Shown here: in pieces, positions 16,274-25,133 of the stretch | Position numbering within the stretch: position 1 is the first letter of the stretch | Layout: every line of letters starts with the position of its first letter | The notes under the pieces: model-generated | Seen by the model: the letters and a program-made list of their open reading frames with translations, nothing else | Database searches by the model: none | What the model was told of the DNA's origin: nothing | Assembly (NCBI RefSeq): GCF_016405965.1 | Contig: NZ_JAEFCD010000011.1 | Span: 65,714 to 129,713, forward strand | Origin: Alteromonas sp. IB21 | Lineage (GTDB): Bacteria; Pseudomonadota; Gammaproteobacteria; Enterobacterales; Alteromonadaceae | Length of the DNA stretch: 64,000 nucleotides | Reading direction: 5' to 3' | Translations under genes and position numbers: made by a program

Positions 16274-18040
16274 GTGACTAAAGAAAAGATTTCCAGCAGA
16301 CAAACACTTACTAAATGGTGTAAGGAAATGGATAGCGCGCAATCGCTTGGCTTGCGCCGTTCGCTTATGTCACAGGTAGCGGTTAAGTGTTTGTCGCTTT
16401 TTTCTTTAATTATTGGCTTTTATTACTTTTCTAATATTGCTCAAGACTGGGTGGTGAATAAAACGCCCGCTACCCGTGGCGATATAGTAGGGCTTTCTAG
16501 CTGTTTAGCGTTGTGCTGGTTATTCCAAGGCGCGTTTAACGCCCTTTCCAGTAGGGGGAAGGTGAAGGTACTTGATAAACTTGAAGCACATTTGAAACAG
16601 GTGTTTGTGGCGCGTCAGCATGCGCTAATTCGCCAGCACTCTGTTTATTACTGGCAAACCCTTTGGCTGCAGCACATACAGGCTTTTACTGATTGGGCGC
16701 TAGAATATCGCGTGCAGCAAATGATCGCTGTAATAGTGCCACTGCTGGCTTTGGCCGTTATTTTCTATGTAAACCCCGTGATTGGGCTTGGTTTGCTACT
16801 GACACTGCCGGTTGTGCCACTTTTTATGATCATAGTGGGGAAAGGAGCGGCAGCCTTGCATCGCAAGCACTTTGTTGCGCTTGAACGACTGGGCAGTTTG
16901 TTTACTGACCGCTTGGCCGCACTGCCCATGTTGGCAAGTTTTCAGGCCCATCAAAAACAAACTGACCTGCTGAAACAAGCCAGTGAAAACTTAAATGCGC
17001 GAACCATGAAAGTGGTGAGTGTGGCGTTTCTATCTAACAGCGTCCTCGATTTTTTCGCCACGCTTGCCGTGGCCTTAGTGGCAGTATTTATCGGTTTTTC
17101 ATTGCTGGGCGAATTAACTATTGGGCCAGCAATAACATTACAGCAAGGTTTGTGGGTGCTGCTTACTGTTCCCCTGCTATTAAGTGAAATGAAAAAGTTG
17201 GGTCAGGTATATCATCAAAAAGCACAGGCAGAGGCCGCGCAAGACGAACTATATCCTTTATTTTCTATTCCTATTCAAGCTCACGCTCAAGATAAAACGC
17301 ATTCAGACGAAAAGGTGGAAAGCTATTTTGAAAGTATGAATAAACGACCAAGTGAATCTTTGCTTACAGCCTCTAACGTGAACGTTTTTGAGATGAACGC
17401 CTCTCTTTATAGTTCATTATCTTCTTGTAAAAGCGAAACCCCAGTGCTGCTCTGCGCAGATAGCCTTAATGTTTCTAAAGGCGATAAAATTTTACTCAGT
17501 GGCGCTTCAGGCTCAGGAAAGACGCTACTTCTAGAAGCACTGGGTGGGCAGCGCCCCGCTTCCCACAAATTTAACGAACCGGTTGTGTGGATCACTCAGC
17601 ACCCCGTGGTTACACCAGGTTCGGTACGAGAGAACCTATGCCTTGACGATAGCTATACGGATGAAGCGCTTAACGAGGTACTGCAAGCGGTAGAACTCGG
17701 GCCGTGGCTAGCGTTATTGCCTTATGGGTTAGACACGGTAATGACAGACTACCCATTACTTTCTGGAGGCGAAGCGCAGCGTCTGTCCTTGGCTAGAGCA
17801 TTGCTTAGAAAAGTCAATATATGGCTATTGGATGAGCCAACAGCGCATTTACCAGATTCCCAGCATCATAGACTGGCCCAACTCATCAACCGCTTAGGTG
17901 AGAATAAAACGCTTATATGGGCTTCACACAAAGCAATGCCCGCCAATTGGTTTACACACTTCTGGGCTATTAAAAACGGTACGGTAAAAGTCGCTTCAAT
18001 GGTTAGCCAAAACGAAAGGCAGGAGGCAACCAATGAATAA
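16274..18040 (+). CDS. cydD: thiol (Cys/glutathione) ABC exporter subunit CydD
   Basis: This 588-residue half-transporter has an N-terminal six-helix membrane domain (about 30-310) and a C-terminal ATPase. It carries GASGSGKT (Walker A), LSGGEAQRLSLARAL (signature) and IWLLDEPTAHLP (Walker B). CydDC exports Cys and glutathione and is needed to assemble cytochrome bd. Start is GTG at 16274 with a poor ribosome binding site. A Ser-rich insertion (about residues 335-375) precedes the ATPase domain. The cydC start overlaps its end by 8 bases. Confidence 0.95.
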   Translation: MTKEKISSRQTLTKWCKEMDSAQSLGLRRSLMSQVAVKCLSLFSLIIGFYYFSNIAQDWVVNKTPATRGDIVGLSSCLALCWLFQGAFNALSSRGKVKVLDKLEAHLKQVFVARQHALIRQHSVYYWQTLWLQHIQAFTDWALEYRVQQMIAVIVPLLALAVIFYVNPVIGLGLLLTLPVVPLFMIIVGKGAAALHRKHFVALERLGSLFTDRLAALPMLASFQAHQKQTDLLKQASENLNARTMKVVSVAFLSNSVLDFFATLAVALVAVFIGFSLLGELTIGPAITLQQGLWVLLTVPLLLSEMKKLGQVYHQKAQAEAAQDELYPLFSIPIQAHAQDKTHSDEKVESYFESMNKRPSESLLTASNVNVFEMNASLYSSLSSCKSETPVLLCADSLNVSKGDKILLSGASGSGKTLLLEALGGQRPASHKFNEPVVWITQHPVVTPGSVRENLCLDDSYTDEALNEVLQAVELGPWLALLPYGLDTVMTDYPLLSGGEAQRLSLARALLRKVNIWLLDEPTAHLPDSQHHRLAQLINRLGENKTLIWASHKAMPANWFTHFWAIKNGTVKVASMVSQNERQEATNE

Positions 18041-19700
18041 TACGAAACCTGCCTATATAACGTTATTGCTCGCGCTACTGCATGGTGTAGCAGGCATAAG
18101 TATCTTGGTTATTTCTTCTTGGTTTATTGCAGTGAGTGCAATTGCGCCTGTGGGCTTTAACTATGTCATTCCTGCTGTTGTTATCCGCGCACTTGCGCTA
18201 CTTCGCATTGCATCAGGCTACGCCAGTATGTGGGTAGGTCATAACGATTTGCTGGCGCGGATAGCCAATATAAGGTTGTCTGTATTTAGTCAGCTTGAAA
18301 ACACGCAAATTAATGAAAAAGCATTAACGACAGAAGCGCTAGCCCAACACACAGAAGAGCTTGCTAGCCGCTGGATTGCGTGGATAGCGCCACTATCTAG
18401 CGCAACGTTTATTTTTACGTGTCTTTGTGTCGTGGCTGTGGGGTTTGGCTTTCCTGGGGCAGGATTGCTTATTGCATTGTTTGTTGTGTGGTCAATCGCC
18501 TTGGTATTACAAGGGGTAGGGGCGCTTCGTATAGCTAAGCGTGCGACTCACGCCAATGCCCAATTTAGACAAGCGTCAACCAACTTTCTAAACAGTAGTG
18601 CTATCTGGCATTTAAGTACAGCGTTTACGAATATGCGCGAAGGCAAAACGACCTGCGCAGATGAAAGTCATACTTTACAAAGTCCAGAACGCGACGTTGC
18701 CAGAAACTTAGAGACCGCAGAGGCAAGCGCCCCAGATATAAATATAAAAGACGTGAGTGCTAAAGTAGTGTGGCACGAAAAGGTAGAGCAAAAAAATACC
18801 GCGAATCGCACGGCGTGGTGCTTTCAGGGTATAGCGTTTTTGCTGGTTGTGCTAATGATGTCTGGTGCTTTATCCATCGCGCAGACGCTGCTTTTTGCAC
18901 CCATCGCTATCGTAGTGCCTATGGTATTGCTTGCGGCGCCCGATTGGGCGGGGAACGCGTTTTTAAGCATATCTAAGTTTACACAGTACAAGCAAAGCGT
19001 AAAAGCGCTTCGACAAATGAATACAACGCCCATCAAGATGCTTTGCAAAAGAGAGATAAATACCGCGATAACCTTAACGGATTTTTCTATAAAAAGCCGT
19101 CGTACGAGTAAAGTGAATACAAGCATGCCAGCTAAGGGAGTGGTTTGTGTCTCAGGTGCCTCTGGTTGTGGTAAATCATCTTTGCTTCAGGGGCTCGCTG
19201 GGCTACTTCCTGCTAACGGAAAACGAGAGATTGATGGCGTCAACATCCCCCCTGGCTTAGTCACAAACTGGCGCTATGTTGAGCAAGAACCCGTTATATT
19301 ATCCGGCAGTCTTGCCTTGAATTTAGACCCTGCTGGAAGGCGCATATCACACAGTGAATTCATTACGCTAATGCAAGAGTTCGGGTTGGAAAAGCTTTTG
19401 CCTTTAACGACGTGGGTAGGCAAAGCCGGAAGACCATTGTCTGGTGGTGAAAGAAAGCGCGTCGCGCTGGCTCGGGCTATTTTGGCTAAACCACGGGTAC
19501 TACTTGTTGATGAGCCGTTCGAAGGCTTAGACATTCACACACAACAACGTGTCTGTACCGTGTTAAATCGCTATGCAAAAAATAATCTAGTGATTATTGC
19601 TTCACACGTCACTCCTAAAGCCCTAGTGGTGCAAAAAAACGTACAGTTGGACGAAGCGAGCATGGTTACCGTCAATGGCGACCATCGCGCTACTTTGTAG
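18033..19700 (+). CDS. cydC: thiol (Cys/glutathione) ABC exporter subunit CydC
   Basis: This 555-residue partner of CydD has a membrane domain (about 1-310) and an ATPase with GASGCGKSS, LSGGERKRVALARAI and VLLVDEPFEGLD. A polar, repeat-poor insertion (about 205-250) interrupts the last membrane helices' connection and looks lineage-specific. The gene overlaps cydD at its start and the convergent sugar porter by 11 bases at its end. So no terminator hairpin separates the two units, which is compact and slightly unusual. Confidence 0.95.
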   Translation: MNNTKPAYITLLLALLHGVAGISILVISSWFIAVSAIAPVGFNYVIPAVVIRALALLRIASGYASMWVGHNDLLARIANIRLSVFSQLENTQINEKALTTEALAQHTEELASRWIAWIAPLSSATFIFTCLCVVAVGFGFPGAGLLIALFVVWSIALVLQGVGALRIAKRATHANAQFRQASTNFLNSSAIWHLSTAFTNMREGKTTCADESHTLQSPERDVARNLETAEASAPDINIKDVSAKVVWHEKVEQKNTANRTAWCFQGIAFLLVVLMMSGALSIAQTLLFAPIAIVVPMVLLAAPDWAGNAFLSISKFTQYKQSVKALRQMNTTPIKMLCKREINTAITLTDFSIKSRRTSKVNTSMPAKGVVCVSGASGCGKSSLLQGLAGLLPANGKREIDGVNIPPGLVTNWRYVEQEPVILSGSLALNLDPAGRRISHSEFITLMQEFGLEKLLPLTTWVGKAGRPLSGGERKRVALARAILAKPRVLLVDEPFEGLDIHTQQRVCTVLNRYAKNNLVIIASHVTPKALVVQKNVQLDEASMVTVNGDHRATL

Positions 19701-21264
19701 CGAACTGCTCGAAGTCTTTTGTAATGTCTTCCAGGCTTCTTCCTTTTGTTTCAGGGAACAGCTTGGCAACCAGTATCAAACTCACTAAAGCAAAGCCGCC
19801 GTATATGGCGAAAGTGGCGGCAGCCCCTAAATTGGCTAGCTCCCATGGGAATATCATTTGAACCAAGAAACTTGTGAGTGAGTTCACCATACCCACCAAA
19901 GAAATAGCGAGTGCCCGCGTTTGATTAGGGAAGATCTCGGCCAGCATGGCCCACATAACTGGGCCCAACGACATAGCGAACGAAGCAACAAAGGCAATGA
20001 TGCCAAAAAGCACTAATGGTGCATTCATAGTAATACTGCTAGTAAGTAGCGGTTGTTGATAGGTGTCGTATTCACCGCTCGTTAGCGCGGCTTTAAGCGC
20101 ACGTTTAAAGCTTACATCTGAATAATAGGTTTCTTTGATTAACGGGGTTAGCTTGGCAGCGACCGAAGGACTCTCTTGGGAAAGTTCTGTAACGGCCGTT
20201 TGCTGCACTTGATACGTCGCCTGTTTAAAGCCATAAGTGCAAATAGCCATACTGATGACTACACCGGTAAGACCTATCAACAATAAAGGCTTTCTGCCCC
20301 ACTTATCTATGGTGAGCATGGCGACTATGGTGAACGCTACGTTTACCACGCCAATCAATACCGCTTGCATAAAGGCTGCATTGGTACCTACACCACTTTG
20401 TTCAAAAATAGTGGGGGCGTAGAAAAATATAACGTTGATGCCGGTAATTTGCTGAGCAATAGCGATAATAATGCCCACCATCAGAGGAAAGCGCATGGCT
20501 TTGGTTTTTAGAAAGCCAAGGCGCTCGCCTAGTGACCAAGATTTTTCTTTTAACGATGACGAAATGTCTTCAACCAGCGCTTTTGCTTGTGCGTGGTCGA
20601 ATAAGCGGTTTATTACCTGCTCTGCCTCTTCTTGCCGCCCCTTTAAAACCAGCCAACGCGGGCTGCGAGGAATGGTAAACAGAAGGCTAAACCATAAAAG
20701 TGCTGGGATAATTTCCAGGCCCAGCATATAGCGCCACAAATGCATATCTAGGCCGATGTCGGTAACCCAAGGGGCTGCGCTGTTACTCAGCTGTAACAAA
20801 TAATAGTTGGTGAAATAAGACAGGGCGAAGCCAAACACAATGTTGAGCTGGTTTACCGACACCATCTTTCCCCTATTGCGTGGTGCGCTAATTTCGGAAA
20901 TGTACAGTGGGGCGATAATTAGTGAACAGAATGCGATACCCCCAATAAAGCGTGAGAGTACTAAAAGTTCAAAATTTGGTGCAAGCGCAGAGCCCACTGA
21001 TGAAAGTAGGTATAGAAATGCGACCAAAATAAGCGCTTTTCGCCTGCCTATAGCGTCACTGATACCGCCAGCGAATAGCATGGCAATGAGCGCCCCTAAG
21101 GTAGGGGAGCTGACAACAAACCCTTGCTGCCAATCATTTAAGCCAAATTCAGCGTCTATAAAGCCGTTTGCTCCCGCGATCACACTGGCATCGAAGCCGA
21201 AAATAAAGCCTCCAAGCGAGACAATTAGGGTGTAATACAGCGATGGAGACAGGGCTTTATTCAT
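19690..21264 (-). CDS. sugar porter (SP) family MFS symporter
   Basis: This 524-residue inner-membrane hexose/pentose-H+ symporter of the XylE/GLUT type has 12 helices and conserved SP motifs: DAIGRRKA after helix 2, LSRFIGGIAFC, QQITGINVIFFYAPT in helix 7 and PETKGRSLEDI at the C-terminus. It is the last gene of the GH1-lacI-porter operon (1-base gap to lacI). Its likely cargo is therefore glucose or a small glucoside released from beta-glucan. Confidence 0.93.
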   Translation of the reverse strand: MNKALSPSLYYTLIVSLGGFIFGFDASVIAGANGFIDAEFGLNDWQQGFVVSSPTLGALIAMLFAGGISDAIGRRKALILVAFLYLLSSVGSALAPNFELLVLSRFIGGIAFCSLIIAPLYISEISAPRNRGKMVSVNQLNIVFGFALSYFTNYYLLQLSNSAAPWVTDIGLDMHLWRYMLGLEIIPALLWFSLLFTIPRSPRWLVLKGRQEEAEQVINRLFDHAQAKALVEDISSSLKEKSWSLGERLGFLKTKAMRFPLMVGIIIAIAQQITGINVIFFYAPTIFEQSGVGTNAAFMQAVLIGVVNVAFTIVAMLTIDKWGRKPLLLIGLTGVVISMAICTYGFKQATYQVQQTAVTELSQESPSVAAKLTPLIKETYYSDVSFKRALKAALTSGEYDTYQQPLLTSSITMNAPLVLFGIIAFVASFAMSLGPVMWAMLAEIFPNQTRALAISLVGMVNSLTSFLVQMIFPWELANLGAAATFAIYGGFALVSLILVAKLFPETKGRSLEDITKDFEQFATK

Positions 21265-21265
21265 T

Positions 21266-22267
21266 TTATAGGTTGCCTAATGTATCCCTATTTACCACTT
21301 CAGGAACAAACAGGTGCTCAATTGGGATAGGGCTCTTTATGTTATAAACATGTTGAAGCACCCAATAAGCCGCCATTTCTCCCATAGCGTGGATAGGGTT
21401 ATTTATTGTGGTGAGTTTAGGGTAAAGATAGCGCGAAAATAACACGTTATCGAAGCCAACAATGGAAAGCTGTTCAGGGATATCAAAGCCAGCTTCTCTT
21501 GCTGCTGTCATTGCGCCTGAGGCCATTTCGTCGTTGGCACAAACTAGTGCAGTAAAATTGGGGTAGTGTTTTTGAAGGTGAAGCATGCCTTCTTGGCCAG
21601 CTGACTCGTGATAATCACCTTCAAACATACTGGTTTCTTCAAACGTAATACCGGCCTCTTCAAGCGCGCGCTTATGGCCTGAAAGGCGGTCGCTGGCATC
21701 TTTTTTAAACAGTGGGCCGCTGATATACGCAATATGTTTGTGGCCCGCGTTAATTGCTGCCTGTGTGGCCAGATAGCCGCCTTGTTCGTTGTCCACAACA
21801 AAGCAGTTATCGTTTAATTCATCTACCTTACGGTTAATGACAGCAACGGGAGTGCTACTGTCGACGAGTTGTTTAAGATACTCGTCAGAAACCGCCTCAG
21901 CGTGCAAAATGAGTGCGTCACAGCGACGACTTTTTAAAAACTCTATGGCCTCGTGTTCGCGTTTCTCATCTACGTGTCCGGCGGTAATAATCACGTGCTT
22001 TCCATTTTGTTTTAGCACATTTTCTACCGTACTCATCAAGTCGCCAAAGTAAGAGCCGTGCAATTCTGATACGAGCAAACCCACACTGTTCGTGCGGTTT
22101 GACGCCAGAGATTGGGCAATAGCATTGGGTTGATATCCCAACAATGCCATTGCATCCTCCACTTTCTTACGCGTGCGCTCACTCACCCGTGCGTTACCAT
22201 TCATAACACGAGAGACGGTAGCTAGCGAAACACCCGCAGCTTCTGAGACTTGATAAATTGTTGCCAT
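21266..22267 (-). CDS. LacI-family regulator of the beta-glucan locus
   Basis: This 333-residue repressor has an N-terminal LacI helix-turn-helix (TIYQVSEAAGVSLATVSRVMN), a hinge helix (NAIAQSLASN) and a periplasmic-binding-like effector domain with VVDNEQGGYLATQ and ALVCANDEMASGAM. It lies between GH1 and the sugar porter. The TGTAAGCGCTTACA operators at 23.8 kb and 35.6-36.0 kb have typical LacI-family symmetry with central CG, so it is their probable binder. The effector is unknown, presumably glucose or a beta-glucoside. Confidence 0.93.
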   Translation of the reverse strand: MATIYQVSEAAGVSLATVSRVMNGNARVSERTRKKVEDAMALLGYQPNAIAQSLASNRTNSVGLLVSELHGSYFGDLMSTVENVLKQNGKHVIITAGHVDEKREHEAIEFLKSRRCDALILHAEAVSDEYLKQLVDSSTPVAVINRKVDELNDNCFVVDNEQGGYLATQAAINAGHKHIAYISGPLFKKDASDRLSGHKRALEEAGITFEETSMFEGDYHESAGQEGMLHLQKHYPNFTALVCANDEMASGAMTAAREAGFDIPEQLSIVGFDNVLFSRYLYPKLTTINNPIHAMGEMAAYWVLQHVYNIKSPIPIEHLFVPEVVNRDTLGNL

Positions 22268-22285
22268 ATAGTTCGGTACTTATTC

Positions 22286-23644
22286 TTAATTGATACCGCT
22301 AATGTACCCACTTACACGGCTCTTAACCAGTTTTGAGTAGGCTAAAGCACTTTGTTTCAACGTACGTTTTTGCGTCTCATAGTCTACATATACGATGCCA
22401 AAGCGCTTTGAATAGCCTAGCGCCCACTCGAAGTTATCCATCAAACTCCACGCAAAATATCCGCGTATATCCACGCCTTGCTTCATAGCTTCATCAACCG
22501 CGTTAAGGTGAGAATGAAAATAGGCAGTTCGATCGTCATCTTTTACTTTGCCGTCAATTAGCTCATCATTCATAGCCGCACCGTTCTCAGTAATGTAAAG
22601 AGGCGGCAGCGCATAGCGCTGATTAAGATCAACTAATAACTCTGTAAATGCATCTGGCGTGATTTCCCAACCCATAGCCGTAAGTTCGGTGGTAGCTGGA
22701 GGCACAACTTCAAACCAACTTGCACCGTCACTTTTATACAAGGTGCGGGTGTAAAAGTTGATGCCCAAGTAATCGATAGGCTGTGAAATGATGTCCATAT
22801 CACCATCATGGATCTCGGGCTTAACGTCTGCGTCGAGCCGATCGATAACACTAGGGTACTTACCTTCAATAATTGGCTGTAAATACCATTGATTATGATA
22901 TTCATCAGCAAGTTTTGCGGCTTCAAGATCGTTGCTGTCACTGCCAACCGTGTGGCAGTTGCTAAAGTTAAGCACGATACCATTTTTGCTGTTTGGGCAC
23001 AGACGCTTAAGTACTTTTAGCGCTAGGCCGTGAGCAAGTAGTAGGTGATGAGCTGCCCGACGCCCGTTAGCCATACCGGTTTTGCCAGGTGCGTGTATCC
23101 CTTCTTCGTAACCTAAATAAGCAGAGCAGAAGGGCTCATTTAACGTGGCGTATGAATAAACTTTTTCGCCTAATGTCTTTGCAACCGCTTCGGCATATTT
23201 TTCAAATGCGAAGGCGGTGTCGCGGTTAAGCCAGCCGCCGTTGTCCTCTAAATGTTGAGGAAGATCCCAGTGATATAGCGTTACGAAGACTTTCATGCCA
23301 CGTTCGATAACCTCGTTCACTAAGTTAACGTAAAACTGCATGCCTACTTCGTTAACGCTGCCATCCTGATTCATAACGCGAGGCCAAGAGATAGATAGGC
23401 GGTAGGCATCTAAGCCAAGAGAGTCGATAAGCTCAATATCCTGTTTCCAAAATTTCACATGCTCGCAGGCAATATCTCCGTTTGTGTTATCAGAAATCGT
23501 ATTTTCTTCTTCACAGAACCTGTCCCAAATGCAATCTAACCTTCCCTCTCTATCTCCCTCTATTTGAAAACTTGATGTAGCCACACCAAATAAAAAATCT
23601 TTCGATAACATCGCTGAAGTAGAAGGGAGGTTAATTTCTGGCAT
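22286..23644 (-). CDS. GH1 beta-glucosidase
   Basis: This cytoplasmic beta-glucosidase hydrolyses cellobiose or laminaribiose-like oligosaccharides to glucose. The (beta/alpha)8 fold shows the acid/base motif TLNEPFCSAYLGY and nucleophile motif YITENGAAMND, plus the N-terminal FLFGVATSSFQIEG. I chose ATG 23644 over the longer in-frame start at 23695 because AGGAC precedes it and the extra 17 residues are not family-like. It heads the operon GH1-lacI-porter; two LacI operators lie upstream. Confidence 0.95.
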   Translation of the reverse strand: MPEINLPSTSAMLSKDFLFGVATSSFQIEGDREGRLDCIWDRFCEEENTISDNTNGDIACEHVKFWKQDIELIDSLGLDAYRLSISWPRVMNQDGSVNEVGMQFYVNLVNEVIERGMKVFVTLYHWDLPQHLEDNGGWLNRDTAFAFEKYAEAVAKTLGEKVYSYATLNEPFCSAYLGYEEGIHAPGKTGMANGRRAAHHLLLAHGLALKVLKRLCPNSKNGIVLNFSNCHTVGSDSNDLEAAKLADEYHNQWYLQPIIEGKYPSVIDRLDADVKPEIHDGDMDIISQPIDYLGINFYTRTLYKSDGASWFEVVPPATTELTAMGWEITPDAFTELLVDLNQRYALPPLYITENGAAMNDELIDGKVKDDDRTAYFHSHLNAVDEAMKQGVDIRGYFAWSLMDNFEWALGYSKRFGIVYVDYETQKRTLKQSALAYSKLVKSRVSGYISGIN

Positions 23645-23756
23645 CGTGAGAATGTCCTGATTATTACAAAATCTTATATTTACAATGTGCAGCACAAAGT
23701 AAATAACATCATATTTACATTGAATTCGATAACGCTTCGTGTAATTATCTGTCCAA

Positions 23757-23770
23757 TGTAAGCGCTTACA
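23757..23770. promoter_or_regulatory. LacI-type operator TGTAAGCGCTTACA
   Basis: A perfect 14-bp palindrome in the divergent region between GH1 and the MFS transporter. The same word occurs at 35620 and 36012, so a shared regulator is likely. Confidence 0.8.
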
Positions 23771-23798
23771 AAGTTATAAAATCACGGCTTGAGTGTTG

Positions 23799-23812
23799 TG
23801 TAAGCGCTTTCA
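23799..23812. promoter_or_regulatory. LacI-type operator TGTAAGCGCTTTCA
   Basis: One mismatch from the perfect palindrome at 23757, 42 bases away (four helical turns, same face of the DNA). It is nearest to the rightward MFS-GH3 transcript. Pairing could allow looping. Confidence 0.75.
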
Positions 23813-23858
23813 AATTTAAATCTATCATTAATTAGAAAAATAGCAACAGAGGTTATTT

Positions 23859-25121
23859 GTGGACACACCAGTGCAGCCTAATAATTTAAGCGCCCAAGGG
23901 GGAGATGCGAACGGCGGTTACCGTTTTGCACTTATCTCGCTCACTACGTTGTTTTTCATGTGGGGTTTTATAACGTGTCTGAACGACATTCTCATACCTT
24001 ATCTAAAAGGGGCTTTTAATTTAAGCTTCACGCAAGCAATGCTTATTCAGTTTTGCTTTTTTAGTGCCTATTTTGTCGTATCTTTACCAGCCGGTATGGT
24101 GGTGTCGCGCATTGGTTATCAAAAAGGTATTGTTCTAGGTTTGGGCATAGCCTGTTTTGGGTGTTTGTTGTTTTTCCCTGCTGCCTCGACGCAAATATAC
24201 GGTATTTTCTTACTAGCGCTTTTCGTGCTTGCTTCGGGAATTACTGTTCTTCAAGTGTCAGCAAATCCTTACGTAACCGCTCTTGGAGACCCTAAAACTG
24301 CGTCTTCACGTCTTACTATGACCCAGGCGTTCAATGCGTTTGGTACCACAGTTGCTCCGTTTTTCGGCTCCTACCTGATATATGGGGCCACCGGTGAACA
24401 TAGCGGCGGCACACCAAGTGCGTCAGATGTTCAAGTGCCTTATCTAATTCTTGCTGCATCGTTATTTTTGTTAGCGCTTGTTTTTATGTATTTGAAGCTA
24501 CCCAAGCTAAATCATACCAGCGCGAGTACGGGTGTATTCAAAGGCGGCGCATGGCACCACAAGCATCTTGTTTTAGGCGCAGTAGGCATATTTATGTATG
24601 TAGGTGCTGAAGTTGCTATTGGCAGTATGTTGGTGAACTATTTAGCCAGTCCTGCAGTTGGGGGGCTTACAGAGGCAGGCGCTGCAAAACTTCTGGCTTA
24701 TTACTGGGGTGGGGCCATGGTCGGACGCTTCATCGGTGCAGTGGTTATGCAAAAAATCTCTGGCGGCTATGTGTTGGCGTTCAACGCCTGCGTTGCGATA
24801 ATATTAATTTTGTTATCCCTTTCAAGTACGGGCAGCGTAGCGCTGTGGACTATTCTCGGTGTGGGCTTATTTAACTCAATTATGTTTCCTACCATTTTTA
24901 GTCTTGCCCTTCAGCAGTTGGGGAAAGATACGCCGCAAGGCTCAGGTATCCTATGCTTGGCAATAGTAGGTGGCGCTATCGTGCCCTTGCTTCAAGGAAT
25001 GCTGGCGGACTCTATCGGCGTCACCTTGTCGTTTTTACTTCCAGCTTCTTGCTATCTCTACATCGCCTATTATGGTCTTGTGGGAAGCCGCGTAGCTAAA
25101 TTTCAATCCACTGAAAAGTAA
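23859..25121 (+). CDS. FucP/GluP-type MFS sugar transporter
   Basis: This 420-residue, 12-helix inner-membrane proton-sugar symporter is related to glucose/galactose (GluP) and fucose (FucP) permeases. It has the early [19 protein letters not shown] motif, [16 protein letters not shown] and a C-terminal half beginning near [23 protein letters not shown]. Translation starts at GTG 23859 after AGAGGTT. It precedes the GH3 gene by 12 bases in one operon, and probably imports glucose released by GH3 in the periplasm. Confidence 0.92.
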   Translation: MDTPVQPNNLSAQGGDANGGYRFALISLTTLFFMWGFITCLNDILIPYLKGAFNLSFTQAMLIQFCFFSAYFVVSLPAGMVVSRIGYQKGIVLGLGIACFGCLLFFPAASTQIYGIFLLALFVLASGITVLQVSANPYVTALGDPKTASSRLTMTQAFNAFGTTVAPFFGSYLIYGATGEHSGGTPSASDVQVPYLILAASLFLLALVFMYLKLPKLNHTSASTGVFKGGAWHHKHLVLGAVGIFMYVGAEVAIGSMLVNYLASPAVGGLTEAGAAKLLAYYWGGAMVGRFIGAVVMQKISGGYVLAFNACVAIILILLSLSSTGSVALWTILGVGLFNSIMFPTIFSLALQQLGKDTPQGSGILCLAIVGGAIVPLLQGMLADSIGVTLSFLLPASCYLYIAYYGLVGSRVAKFQSTEK

Positions 25122-25133
25122 CGAGGATTAATA